Source of the DNA: an uncultured Chitinophagales bacterium
GTDB taxonomy: Bacteria; Bacteroidota; Bacteroidia; Chitinophagales; JAHDHT01
Length of the DNA stretch: 39,486 nt
Reading direction: 5' to 3'
Assembly (NCBI GenBank): GCA_938023075.1
Contig: CALHDG010000047.1
Span: forward strand, 1-39,486
Within the stretch, counting starts at the first letter, position 1. Each line of letters opens with the position of its first letter. The translations under genes were made by a program, and so were the position numbers. The notes under the pieces were generated by a model. That model did not search any database. It had not been told where the DNA came from and saw only the letters and a list, made by a program, of their open reading frames with translations. Below are positions 1 to 9,568 of this stretch, piece by piece.

Positions 1-3000
1 AATCATGGTTTTCAAAAGAACTAAATCATTTTTATGCGGCGTTTCTATCAACACCATTTCCGTATTAATATCGTGCGCACTTGGTAAATCTTTCATATCG
101 GCATCATACAAAAAGGCAATACCGCCGCTCATACCCGCTGCAAAGTTGTTGCCCTTCTTACCCAAAACCACTACCACACCGCCGGTCATATATTCGCAAC
201 CATTATGTCCAACGCCTTCTATCACCGCTTTAACTCCGCTATTACGAACGCAAAACCGATCGCCAGCAACACCACTGATATATGCTTCGCCACTAATACC
301 TCCATACATTGCCACATTACCAATTATGATATTTTTATGCGATTCAAACACATTATCTCTATCCGGTTTAATAATTAATTTGCCACCGCTTAAGCCTTTA
401 CCGACATAATCATTAGCAGCTCCTTCCAAATCAAACGTAATACCCTTCGCTAAAAAAGAAGCAAAACTTTGCCCTGCCACCCCTTTAAAATTAAACCGGA
501 TGCTGTCATCTTCTACTCCTTCATTATTATAAATTTTAGTCAGTTCATTACTCAACATAGCACCCACTGTTCTGTCGGTACTTTTTATGGGTATGATGCC
601 TTTATAAGTAGAACGCTTCTCCACAAAATCGGTCAACGCCATCAACCGTCTATCCAATACTTGTTCTAAATTATGATTTTGTTTAGTAGAGCAATACATG
701 GTATTGTTGTATTTATTTTCTTCTCTGTATAAGATGGGTTCCAAATTTAGATTTTCGGTTTTCCAATGTGTTTCTACATTTACAATCTCCAATAAATCCG
801 TTCTGCCAACCAACTCATTCACCGTTTTAATACCTAAATCAGCCATCAACTCGCGCAACTCTTCTGCCAAAAAATGAAAATAATTGACAACGTGTTCGGG
901 CTTACCGGCATACTTTTTACGCAATTGTTCATCTTGAGTAGCAATACCTACCGGACAAGTATTTAAATGACACTTCCGCATCAAAATACAACCTTCTACT
1001 ACCAAAGCACCGGTAGCAATGCCCCATTCTTCGGCACCCAACATGGTAGCAATTGCCATATCGCGGGCAGTCCTAATTTGTCCGTCGGTTTGTAAAACTA
1101 CTCTATCGCGCAATCCATTTTTTACTAAGGTTTGATGCGTTTCAGACAAACCCAATTCCCATGGCAAACCTGCATGACGAATAGAGCTTAAAGGCGAAGC
1201 CCCTGTCCCACCATCACAACCACTAATTAAAATATGATCTGCATGAGCTTTGGTAACTCCCGAAGCGATTACGCCAACACCTGTTTTGGCAACCAATTTA
1301 ACACTAATGCGCGCACTTCTATTAGCATTTTTCAAATCAAAAATCAATTGCGCCAAATCTTCAATAGAATAAATATCATGATGCGGTGGTGGAGAAATCA
1401 AGCCAACACCTGGTGTAGAATTTCTAACCCGTGCAATATTTTTATCTACTTTATGACCCGGCAATTGACCACCCTCGCCCGGTTTCGCACCTTGCGCAAT
1501 TTTAATTTGGAGTTCTTCCGCATTGGTCAAATAATTAATATCCACCCCAAACCTGCCACTGGCAACTTGCTTAATCGCCGAACGTTTCCAATCACCATTT
1601 TCCATTTTTGGAAAACGGTTGGCATCTTCGCCCCCTTCGCCACTGTTGCTTTTACCGCCAATCCGGTTCATCGCAATAGCCAAAGTCGTATGCGCTTCTT
1701 CACTTATCGAACCAAAACTCATCGCCCCGGTTACAAATCGTTTTAAGATATTTTGTACCGGTTCCACATCACTTAATGGAATTTTCCTATCCTTATTTTT
1801 AATATTGATGAAGCTGCGAAGTGTACTATTATTGTTATCTAAATCATTGATAACCGATGAAAACTTTTTATAGGTTTCGTAATTATTCGTTCGGGTAGCG
1901 TGTTGTAAAAGATGTATCGATTGCGGATTGAATAAATGATATTCCCCACGCTGCTTCCATTGGTAAGTTCCGGTGTCTGGCAGTTTGCCATATTCTTTTT
2001 CAAATGCCAAGCGGTGCTTTACTTCACATTCCATTTTAAAATCTTTAAAACGCATGCCGCCTATACGTGTAATAGTTCCTTTAAAACATTTGTTCACCAC
2101 TTCTTCGCTAATACCCAATGCCTCAAAAGTTTGTGCACCTTTATAAGATGCCAAAGTAGAAACACCCAATTTCGAAATGATTTTCAACAAACCTTTATCA
2201 ACTGCTTTGATGTAATTTTTGACCGCTTCTTTCGGTTCCAGATTATTTCTTTCGGCAAGGTCGGCAGCCGTTTGCAAGGCGATGTACGGACAAATTAAAT
2301 CCGCTCCAAAAGATAATAAAGTTGCAAAATGATGAGTCTCCCAAACATCGCCCACATCTAACACCAAAGTTACTTCTTTACGCAAACCTCTTTCAATCAA
2401 ATGATGATGCAAAGCACCAATCATGAGCAATGATGGAATGGATAGCCGTTTATGATTGATGTTGCGATCCGTTAAGTGAACAATTTTTTTACCGTGTTCT
2501 ACCTGCCGTTCTGCCTGCCAACAAATACTTTCTATCGCAGCTTGCAACTCAATAGTTTGGCTGTGCACTAAATCAATAGTTGCAGTTTGAAATTCATCTA
2601 ATCTATTATGGATAAGATTTGCCAATTGCTGCCCCGTCAATACCGGCGAATCGAAACGAATCGTTTTGGCTTCATTTTCACCAATGTTTACAATTTTACT
2701 GCCTCCGCCAATAGCTGTTGACAAACTCATATAATATTTTTCGCGCAAGCTATCAATAGGTGGGTTGGTAACCTGAGCGAACTGTTGCTTAAAATAATTG
2801 GCTGGATGCTGGGCAATTTTCGACAACACCGCCAATGGAATATCTGCCCCCATAGAACCCACCGGCTCTTTAGCATTTGCCGTCATCGCATTCAAGATCA
2901 GGTTTTCATCTTCTAAAGTAAAGCCAAAGGCAATCTGTTTTTGTTTTAGATTTTTTTCTTTTGGAAAGCGCACAGGGCTTACCGGCAAATCAGCAATATG

Positions 3001-4347
3001 TTTGGCATTATGTTTTAACCAACCGGCATAATCTTTCCGTTGGCAAATCATATTCTTCAATTCTTTATCTGTAATGATGCGCTTTTCCTCAATATCGGCA
3101 ACCAACATTTTACCTGGTTTTAACTTGCCCTTTTTAATGATCTTGCTTTCATCTAAGTCAATCACTCCCGCTTCGCTGGCAAGGATCAACAAGTTATCCG
3201 AAGTCATTACATAACGGGAAGGTCGTAAGCCATTACGATCTAAGCTTGCGCCAACTATCGTTCCATCCGTAAAGCAAATGGAAGCCGGACCATCCCAAGG
3301 TTCTAACACCGCATCGTGGTATTCGTAAAATGCTTTTTTGTGAGGCTCCAAATTATGATTATTTTGCCAAGCTTCCGGTATCATCATCATTATACTATGA
3401 GGAATAGAGCGGCTGGCAGTCATCAAAAAATCTACCACGTTATCAAAGTTGCCGCTATCAGAAATGAAAGGGTCACAAACGGGAAACACATCGAGCAACT
3501 TATGATCGGCTCTTGCGCGCCGTTCCATATTTTTCTCGCGGGCATTCCACCAATTGATGTTACCTTGTATCGTATTAATTTCACCATTGTGTGCAATACA
3601 TCGGAAAGGCTGAGACAACTTCCACTTTGGCACTGTGTTGGTAGAAAAGCGACTGTGGATGATGGCTATGGTCGTTGCAAATTTCCGGTCTAACAAATCT
3701 TTATAATAACTCCGCAACTGAATAGCTCGCAGCAAACCTTTGTACACAATAGTTTTAGAAGAAAGCGAGGCAATGTAACATTCATCGCGCAAGCTAAAGT
3801 CTTCACCAAAATAAATTTCTTTCAAAATTTCGTGCCGCAAAAAGTAAAACCGGTTTTCAATTGCCTTGTTGTTAAAGCGATCGGTTTTAAAAAATAGTTG
3901 ATAAATGTCCGGTTCAGTTTCCAATGCCGTTTTGCCTAAGCCAGAATTATTCACCGGTACTTTACGAATATGAAAAATTTTAAAATCGTGCTGCTTGGTG
4001 TGTTTGTGAATCACATCAAAACAATAGGCTTGCTTGGTTTCATCTTTTGGTAAGAAGGTCATCGCCACACCATACTTTCCTAAATCAGGCAACGTTACGC
4101 CTTCTTTCTCCAACTCTTTTTTGAAAAAGTCGTGTGGCAATTGCGTCAAAATACCTGCTCCATCACCTGTATTTTCTTCGCAACCACAAGCCCCGCGATG
4201 CTCCATATTTTCCAGCATCGTTATTGCCGTATCTAAAATATAGTGCGACGACTCGCCTCCCAAATCGGCAATAAAGCCAACCCCGCAACTGTCTTTTTCT
4301 AAGCTTGGGGTGTACAAGCCTTTTTTCTGTTGTTCACTTTTTTTCAT
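1..4347 (-). CDS. gltB: Glutamate synthase (GOGAT) large subunit, 3'-truncated by window edge
   Basis: The reverse-strand frame is open from an ATG at 4347 to the window edge, giving 1449 residues of a family usually about 1500 long, so only a short C-terminal piece is missing. The enzyme makes two glutamates from glutamine and 2-oxoglutarate in the cytoplasm. Cys21, in KDSCGVGF, is the expected N-terminal nucleophile of the class II amidotransferase domain after propeptide removal. The central and FMN-barrel domains follow (KPGEGGQLPGHKV, CDGGTGASPLSS). The 3Fe-4S ligands are Cys1120, Cys1126 and Cys1131 in C-x5-C-x4-C spacing. The end of the visible sequence is the GXGXG beta-helix (GGISGEAYISGVAGDRF). 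gltD would be expected further left, outside the window. The upstream 60 bp show no clear promoter and soon run into a dispersed repeat. Confidence 0.97.
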   Translation of the reverse strand, partial: MKKSEQQKKGLYTPSLEKDSCGVGFIADLGGESSHYILDTAITMLENMEHRGACGCEENTGDGAGILTQLPHDFFKKELEKEGVTLPDLGKYGVAMTFLPKDETKQAYCFDVIHKHTKQHDFKIFHIRKVPVNNSGLGKTALETEPDIYQLFFKTDRFNNKAIENRFYFLRHEILKEIYFGEDFSLRDECYIASLSSKTIVYKGLLRAIQLRSYYKDLLDRKFATTIAIIHSRFSTNTVPKWKLSQPFRCIAHNGEINTIQGNINWWNAREKNMERRARADHKLLDVFPVCDPFISDSGNFDNVVDFLMTASRSIPHSIMMMIPEAWQNNHNLEPHKKAFYEYHDAVLEPWDGPASICFTDGTIVGASLDRNGLRPSRYVMTSDNLLILASEAGVIDLDESKIIKKGKLKPGKMLVADIEEKRIITDKELKNMICQRKDYAGWLKHNAKHIADLPVSPVRFPKEKNLKQKQIAFGFTLEDENLILNAMTANAKEPVGSMGADIPLAVLSKIAQHPANYFKQQFAQVTNPPIDSLREKYYMSLSTAIGGGSKIVNIGENEAKTIRFDSPVLTGQQLANLIHNRLDEFQTATIDLVHSQTIELQAAIESICWQAERQVEHGKKIVHLTDRNINHKRLSIPSLLMIGALHHHLIERGLRKEVTLVLDVGDVWETHHFATLLSFGADLICPYIALQTAADLAERNNLEPKEAVKNYIKAVDKGLLKIISKLGVSTLASYKGAQTFEALGISEEVVNKCFKGTITRIGGMRFKDFKMECEVKHRLAFEKEYGKLPDTGTYQWKQRGEYHLFNPQSIHLLQHATRTNNYETYKKFSSVINDLDNNNSTLRSFINIKNKDRKIPLSDVEPVQNILKRFVTGAMSFGSISEEAHTTLAIAMNRIGGKSNSGEGGEDANRFPKMENGDWKRSAIKQVASGRFGVDINYLTNAEELQIKIAQGAKPGEGGQLPGHKVDKNIARVRNSTPGVGLISPPPHHDIYSIEDLAQLIFDLKNANRSARISVKLVAKTGVGVIASGVTKAHADHILISGCDGGTGASPLSSIRHAGLPWELGLSETHQTLVKNGLRDRVVLQTDGQIRTARDMAIATMLGAEEWGIATGALVVEGCILMRKCHLNTCPVGIATQDEQLRKKYAGKPEHVVNYFHFLAEELRELMADLGIKTVNELVGRTDLLEIVNVETHWKTENLNLEPILYREENKYNNTMYCSTKQNHNLEQVLDRRLMALTDFVEKRSTYKGIIPIKSTDRTVGAMLSNELTKIYNNEGVEDDSIRFNFKGVAGQSFASFLAKGITFDLEGAANDYVGKGLSGGKLIIKPDRDNVFESHKNIIIGNVAMYGGISGEAYISGVAGDRFCVRNSGVKAVIEGVGHNGCEYMTGGVVVVLGKKGNNFAAGMSGGIAFLYDADMKDLPSAHDINTEMVLIETPHKNDLVLLKTMI

Positions 4348-4407
4348 GTTATCTATGAATTATATAGGGTGATAGATCAACTCAATTTAGGGATTAAAAG
4401 CAAAAAT

Positions 4408-4572
4408 CGAAATTCATTATTCGTTAATTGATATTCGTAGTTCATTAAATGGTCATCCAAAAAAATATCGAATATCGAACACCTAATTTTGAATGACGAA
4501 TTTTTCCATTCGAAAAACAATACTTAGCCGCTAAACAACCCAATGCACTTTAGTGCTGTTGGCTTGGAAATC
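4408..4572 (-). repeat. Dispersed repeat family A, single copy
   Basis: This is a reverse-orientation copy of the unit found three times in tandem at 19049-19748. Shared blocks include CCAAGCCAACAGCACTAAAG, GAATGGAAAAATTCGTCATT, TTCGATATTCGATATT and TTAACGAATAATGAAT. It ends at GGAAATCGGGGCTA, so the ATCGGGGCTA end seen in family B lies next to it. It starts about 60 bp upstream of gltB, so part of the gltB leader or promoter could lie in the repeat. Confidence 0.8.
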
Positions 4573-4612
4573 GGGGCTATGATTGCCGGCTTCGCTCCCT
4601 CATGTTACATTT

Positions 4613-4704
4613 TTAACTACCCCGACCTTTCTGTTTGAGAAAGCTCACCTACCGATGTGTCGGTACAGGCTCTTCACATATGAAGGGAAATTAGTCCGGC
4701 TTAC
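4613..4704 (+). repeat. Dispersed repeat family C (ACTACCCCGACC...TTAGTCCGGCTT)
   Basis: The ends AACTACCCCGACCTTTC and GAAGGGAAATTAGTCCGGCTT are shared with 9368-9440. Between them lie three small hairpins: CTTTCtgtttgaGAAAG, TACCGatgtgtCGGTA and CTTCAcatatGAAG. The other copy has different inner hairpins. Confidence 0.7.
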
Positions 4705-5384
4705 TTTTGAATTAGAAGATCAAAGATTTAATTTATAATCTGAAATTGAAGATACACCATGAAAAGTTGGTTGAAGCTTGTTTAGTGCTTGAAAATTTGA
4801 TTTCTAAAGTGAAACAAATGAGTTTAAGTGTTTGATTGTCAGCTGGTTTCTGCGGATTAATATATGATATCTATCTTTAGAAATTACTTACACAAGACAG
4901 GCTAAATAATACACGCCTTTAAACTTGCCCGTCAAAACCTATAAAAATACATTAATTAAAAAGGGAAATTGAACCAAGTTTATTATTCGACTTAAACTTT
5001 GATAATTGGCTTAAGTTTCGATGTTAGTTCAAAACTTAAAAATCGCTGATGTTTCCTGTAATTTCTAGTCAAACGAGCTATCCTAATACTAAATAACATG
5101 TAAATCAATTCATTAGGAAGGTACTTTCCTGTTCAGTTGTTTTGGTTTTGTATTTATTAAAAGAGCCCAATAAAAAACCCTCATACTGGAAAATTGTGGA
5201 GTGATACAAAGCATTTATCCAGTATCCCCTTTTTATTTCAACTGAAATGTAAAAACCAACCTCACCCATTTCTGACGGGGATACTGGATATTTTCTTACA
5301 CTGCGTTTTAGATACTGGAGCGAGTCCAGCACAAGTTCCAGTATAACGGTATTGGATTATTATTCGTGGCACGAATATTTTTTG
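4705..5384. other. Gene-free AT-rich interval with repeat debris
   Basis: No convincing gene is present. The stretch near 4980-5050 resembles ends of the MITE-like family E (GGCTTAAGTTTCGATGTTAG). A 75-residue open frame at 5105-5332 reads through the DAGSSI-like repeat at its right end and is not believed to be a gene. Confidence 0.5.
5311..5344 (-). repeat. Short dispersed palindromic repeat (CTGGACTCG.TCCAG type)
   Basis: On the reverse strand this reads ACTTGTGCTGGACTCG followed by CTCCAGTATCT, with CTGGA/TCCAG arms. The same core with one change (GATCCAG) occurs at 24491-24526. Short repeats of this kind are scattered in many bacterial genomes. Confidence 0.6.
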
Positions 5385-8075
5385 CTAATCACAATCCTCA
5401 ATGTAAGCCGAAAAGCGCGCTCCAGGTTGTACTTTAAATCCACTTTCTAAGCGAATACGTTCGCCGGCTTCAAAATGTACTGCATCCCCTTCGGGAATGA
5501 GGGCGTTGGATTGCAAGTTGATGTTGGCATTGTATAAACCATCGGGGCTTACACCACTTGGCTCTAAATAATCGGGGCAGATGCTGCCACACAGTAAATT
5601 GCCGTTGGCATCGTAAATGGGCGTTTGCCCGTTAATTTGAAAAAATACCGAATTACTTTCACCATCTGCATCAGTTACAGTAACGGAATAGATGCCTGAA
5701 CTTAAGTTAGCAGCTTCATTACCGGATGCTACAGTACTCCACGAATAGCTGTAAGGAGCTACGCCGCCAATTACTTGTGTTTTTGCTGAACCAAGCGTAT
5801 TACAGCCTTCGTGCATAGTAGAAACATTAACCGAAAAATTTGGACTGAAGCCATCACCGGTAAAAGAACCATAAAAAGAAGTATTACCAACCGCAACCAT
5901 ATTACCATTAGCAGACATCATACTGCCATTGTTAAGTTGTATTTCAAAAGGGTCGCCAATCTGAACATCTTCAATACCAACAATAATACGGGCAACCGAA
6001 CCATCTAAAGTTTGGTTGTTGTTATCGGTGCGGGTAAGAGCGAGGTCTAAACGGTTTTGGGCATCTAAATAAATATCAATAGACTCATCGGGCATTAGCG
6101 CGGAGTTGCTTAGATCTACACTAACACTATTGATGGGTAAATCATCAAAATCAATACTGCAAGCCAAACCGTGGGTACTTACCGGCGCACCGGTTATTGA
6201 TTCTGCATACAATTCATAAGTATTGGTCAGGCTGTTGGTGTTGCCGTTGGGAATGCTACTAATTAGTTCTAAACGATATTGTATTGCACCTGCAAAGTTC
6301 ATTACAGGAGTGAAATTATGGGTATTGCCATAGTTTTGAATTAGGGCAATGAGGTCGTTACTATTAACAATACCATCACCATCACCATCTTGATGTTTGG
6401 AGTTGATGCCGTTGACAGATAAAGCCCAATCCGGGCAATCTTGTGCAGACCAGTTGAAAGTAGCATTTGGGCGGGTAGCTCCTGTAAAACCTTCGGCTGC
6501 TCCCCAATAGAGCAAGTCTTGAATATCTGCAATGCCATCGGTATTGAAATCGCCGGGCCAAACCGGTTTAGGAGCTGAACCGTCGCAACTGCCTGCACCG
6601 TTTAGGCAGAAATCTTCCCAAGTTGCATCAAAGTCATTATCATCCGATACAGCTGAATTTTTGTTATATATATCTTCAAGTTGGGTGCATAACTCTAACA
6701 AATTGGCAGGATAACAGCCACTAAAATTATTATCATCAGTACCTAAAAGAGAAAGATTATTAAGGTTACCTAACCAATTAGGTAAACTACCACTTAATTT
6801 ATTGTGGCTTAAAATCAACCAATTTAAACTAACTAAGTTACTTAACTGAGAAGGTAAACTGCCGCTTAAGTTATTACTTTGTAAACCCAGCCGATTCAAA
6901 TTGTTCAAATTGCCAATGCTATTGGGGATATTGCCAATTAACTTATTATTAGATAAAAACAAATGTGTTAATTTACTTAAATTACCAATCTCTGGTGGTA
7001 TATTACCTGTTAAGTTATTAAAATCTAACCTCAAATCAATCAAATTAGTTAAGTTGCCAATTTCTGGAGGTATGTTGCCACCAAGATTAGGGTTACTATT
7101 TAAACGCAACGTTCTTAAACTGTCAAGGTTGTCTAACCATGTAGGTATACCTCCGATAAAGTTATTGTCGTTTAACCATAACCAAGTTAAATTATTCAGG
7201 TTGCTGAGTTCAACGGGCAAACTACCAGTTAGCTGATTTTGATATAGAACCAACCTTTCTAATCGGCTTAAGTTGCCCAGTTCCTTGGGCAAGTCACCAC
7301 TTAATTGGTTGTTGGGCATTAGTATTCCTTTTAAATGACTTAAATTACCCAATTCAGGTGGTAAACTGCCCACTAAATTATTGCCATATCCTGTAATTGT
7401 ATTACAATTATTATCTCCACCGAAATCTAAACAGCTAACACAACCGAATTCATTTAAGCCCACTCCATACCAAGTATTGATTGGCTGATTCACATTCCAG
7501 GTATTCGTCCAATTAGGTCCATTGGTTGTAATATACAAAGCTATCAAAGCCAATGAATCGGTCAATCTATTACAAGTGCCAGTAGGTGGATCCTCTTCAT
7601 CTGGTGGAGTAGTGGTATCACAAATTCCTACTCCCACAGCACACCAAGCTGCAATTACCTGTTCCACATCAGTTGGTGTTAATATACCCGCATCTTGTAA
7701 TTCTACGGCAGCAGCAATCGAACCATTTCTTGCATCGGCATAATTAGAATTAGGAGTCAGATAAAAAGTAAGATTTTGATAAGCAATTGAAGCGGCTTTA
7801 TTCATTCCTATGGCATTCACAGAAAAATAGTCTTCATTATCATTAACTCCGCTACCACCTTCACTAAGTAGGTAAAACCAATAATTCTGTACGCCACTAT
7901 TGTAATGAACCCCGCCGTTATCGCCGGAACCGGTGTACCAAAAATCACCTTCATATGTATCCGGTTGTTGGGTCAAAGCATTGGGGTCGTTTGGGTTGCT
8001 CATATTTCGGAGGCTTGTTTTACCTGGTGCTACGGTAAAGTCTGCGCCCATTAACCAATCGTTGCTGCCTTTCAT
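5385..8075 (-). CDS. C-terminal part of a frameshifted M4 metalloprotease with LRR, dockerin-like and SprB-like domains
   Basis: This 896-residue frame continues the protein begun at 9256. A missing T in the TTTT run at 8097-8100 moves the reading from one frame to the other; with one more T the join reads SDIFGEVAEHYMKGS, the normal M4 sequence. Residues 1-150 are the rest of the peptidase domain, including GDNGGVHYNSG with the His expected to act as proton donor. About nine LRRs of the LxxLxLxxNxLxGxIPxx type follow (about 240-470), then two dockerin-like Ca-binding segments (DFNTDGIADIQDLL, DGDGIVNSNDLIALI), a cohesin-like beta region (about 600-740), a SprB-like repeat (about 755-815) and a C-terminal block like the '3-coathanger stack' of Saprospiria secreted proteins (SGVSPDGLYNANINLQSNAL). 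Its ATG overlaps the upstream stop as ATGA, but separate translation would give a protein without HEXXH. Confidence 0.85.
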   Translation of the reverse strand: MKGSNDWLMGADFTVAPGKTSLRNMSNPNDPNALTQQPDTYEGDFWYTGSGDNGGVHYNSGVQNYWFYLLSEGGSGVNDNEDYFSVNAIGMNKAASIAYQNLTFYLTPNSNYADARNGSIAAAVELQDAGILTPTDVEQVIAAWCAVGVGICDTTTPPDEEDPPTGTCNRLTDSLALIALYITTNGPNWTNTWNVNQPINTWYGVGLNEFGCVSCLDFGGDNNCNTITGYGNNLVGSLPPELGNLSHLKGILMPNNQLSGDLPKELGNLSRLERLVLYQNQLTGSLPVELSNLNNLTWLWLNDNNFIGGIPTWLDNLDSLRTLRLNSNPNLGGNIPPEIGNLTNLIDLRLDFNNLTGNIPPEIGNLSKLTHLFLSNNKLIGNIPNSIGNLNNLNRLGLQSNNLSGSLPSQLSNLVSLNWLILSHNKLSGSLPNWLGNLNNLSLLGTDDNNFSGCYPANLLELCTQLEDIYNKNSAVSDDNDFDATWEDFCLNGAGSCDGSAPKPVWPGDFNTDGIADIQDLLYWGAAEGFTGATRPNATFNWSAQDCPDWALSVNGINSKHQDGDGDGIVNSNDLIALIQNYGNTHNFTPVMNFAGAIQYRLELISSIPNGNTNSLTNTYELYAESITGAPVSTHGLACSIDFDDLPINSVSVDLSNSALMPDESIDIYLDAQNRLDLALTRTDNNNQTLDGSVARIIVGIEDVQIGDPFEIQLNNGSMMSANGNMVAVGNTSFYGSFTGDGFSPNFSVNVSTMHEGCNTLGSAKTQVIGGVAPYSYSWSTVASGNEAANLSSGIYSVTVTDADGESNSVFFQINGQTPIYDANGNLLCGSICPDYLEPSGVSPDGLYNANINLQSNALIPEGDAVHFEAGERIRLESGFKVQPGARFSAYIEDCD

Positions 8076-9256
8076 ATAATGTTCGGCAACTTCGCCAAAA
8101 TATCTGAAAAAGATTCGTTGAGTGCGCCTGATTCGTAGCTGTAAATTAAGTCGGCAGAAAAATCGGTTACGCCATGCATCATTTCGTGGGCTACTACATC
8201 GGGTGAAGTCAATGCGCTAAAACGGTTATTGTCGCCATTGCCGTAAGTCATCCACGAGCCATTCCAAAAAGCATTGTTATAGTTTTCGCCAAAGTGTACC
8301 CAGCTTAGCAAAGCCATTCCATTGTCATCTAAGCTGTTGCGGTTATGGGTGTTTAAAAAATATTCGTAAGTCTTTTGGGTTGCCCAATGTACCTCGTTGG
8401 CGGTTGGGTCGCCTTCAAAAAAGTTATTGGTATCGGTAAAAGGAATTTGTGGATTGCTTCTCGTATTATTGGCATTAAATACTTGCATTCCACCGCCCAT
8501 ATTGTTTTTCAAAGTATAGATTCCGTTTTCCTGGCAAGCTGTAAAATTGCGATTACCAGAGTAATTGGTAGTGCCGGAAGCAGCCACATTGGTACAGTCG
8601 TGGATTTTTGATAAGGTTTTTAAAACGGTCGCATCTAAAGCATCTACATAAACCACTTGACGGGTGTAAGGTTCTATTGCATAAATGTCGAATTTGTATG
8701 CGAGGTGGTGGTTGGCTGCTTGTTGTTTAAACTCCGGGTCCACAATTACCAATTCGCCTTTGGGGTAAAAAGTGGCATCGTCTTGGTTTTTTACTTGTTT
8801 GATGCTTTGTTCGTGAGCGGCATCTTCCCATGCATATAAGATGGCATTGAGGTGAGTGAGTGCAGCTTTTAAGGCTTCGGCTTCGGTAAGGGCAGGTTTT
8901 GTAGATAGCTTAAGGTCGTGTACCAGTTTGCCATTAGCCTGTTTCACTGTATGGTTCTTTTCGTGTATTAGGTAAATCGCACTTTCCACCGGAATACCTT
9001 TGTAGGTTTGTTGGTAGCGGTAATGGCGATAGCCTAATGCGTCGTTGTTGGTTTTGAGGAGTTGTAGCTCGTCTTCGGGTTGTAGTTTTAAAAGGCTTTT
9101 ATTGGTTGCCAGTTGTTTGGCTGAGACCTGTTGGTTATTATCTAACTTGAGCCATTGTGTTGATTCTTTAGCAAAATCTTTTTTTGAAAAATTGGGTTGT
9201 GCTTGTGTGGAAATGAATATTCCGACAACTAAGCAACAAGTGATCATTGTTTTCAT
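8072..9256 (-). CDS. N-terminal part of a frameshifted secreted M4 (thermolysin-like) metalloprotease
   Basis: This is the 394-residue first half of a secreted zinc endopeptidase. Residues 1-19 form a Sec signal peptide (cleavage after STQA). A FTP/PepSY-type propeptide covers about 30-190, and the M4 catalytic domain starts near 215. HEMMH at 357-361 supplies two zinc ligands and the catalytic Glu; Glu381 in GALNESFSD is the third ligand, 20 residues after the second His as in thermolysin. The frame then runs out of register (ILAKLPNII, stop), and the family sequence resumes in the other frame. As written, this half lacks the downstream catalytic His and would be inactive. The cause may be a real mutation or a homopolymer sequencing error. 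The intact gene would span 5385-9256, about 1290 residues. Confidence 0.88.
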   Translation of the reverse strand: MKTMITCCLVVGIFISTQAQPNFSKKDFAKESTQWLKLDNNQQVSAKQLATNKSLLKLQPEDELQLLKTNNDALGYRHYRYQQTYKGIPVESAIYLIHEKNHTVKQANGKLVHDLKLSTKPALTEAEALKAALTHLNAILYAWEDAAHEQSIKQVKNQDDATFYPKGELVIVDPEFKQQAANHHLAYKFDIYAIEPYTRQVVYVDALDATVLKTLSKIHDCTNVAASGTTNYSGNRNFTACQENGIYTLKNNMGGGMQVFNANNTRSNPQIPFTDTNNFFEGDPTANEVHWATQKTYEYFLNTHNRNSLDDNGMALLSWVHFGENYNNAFWNGSWMTYGNGDNNRFSALTSPDVVAHEMMHGVTDFSADLIYSYESGALNESFSDILAKLPNII

Positions 9257-9323
9257 AACTTTTATTTTTTGTGTGATTAAAATATTTCAATAGTTCTATT
9301 GTCATTTCAATGAGTCTAGTTTT

Positions 9324-9440
9324 GGCTTTCAACTACCCCGACCTCTTTTTTTTGCAAAAACGGTTTCGGCTTTCGACTACCCCGACCTTCACCGAAGGTG
9401 AAGCCCACCCCTTCACAAGTGAAGGGGAATTAGTCCGGCT
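9324..9440 (+). repeat. Dispersed repeat family C with a duplicated left end
   Basis: The left end GGCTTTC.ACTACCCCGACC occurs twice, at 9324 and 9368. Between the second one and the right end (AAGGGGAATTAGTCCGGCTT) lie the hairpins TTCACCgaaGGTGAA and CCCCTTCACaaGTGAAGGGG. The partner copy at 4613-4704 has the same ends and different hairpins. The unit sits in the gap between divergently transcribed genes, so it may lie in promoter or leader sequence. Confidence 0.75.
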
Positions 9441-9568
9441 TTCCTCTTGCTTTACAATTCTATGTGCAAATATATTGGGCATTTATTATATTTTTATACA
9501 CTAATTGAGCTTTAAATCAGTATTTTTATCTTAGTCAAATTTCATAAAATTCTGTAAATCATTTATTT

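Noticed and set aside
469-3693. Several forward-strand frames of 66-170 residues
   Set aside because: They lie inside gltB on the opposite strand and are its shadows.
5105-5332. 75-residue reverse-strand open frame
   Set aside because: It reads through a dispersed palindromic repeat, has no domain, and its composition looks like translated non-coding DNA.
8072-8110. Programmed -1 ribosomal frameshift in the protease
   Set aside because: The site is not a standard X XXY YYZ slippery heptamer, and one missing base in a homopolymer explains the change more simply.
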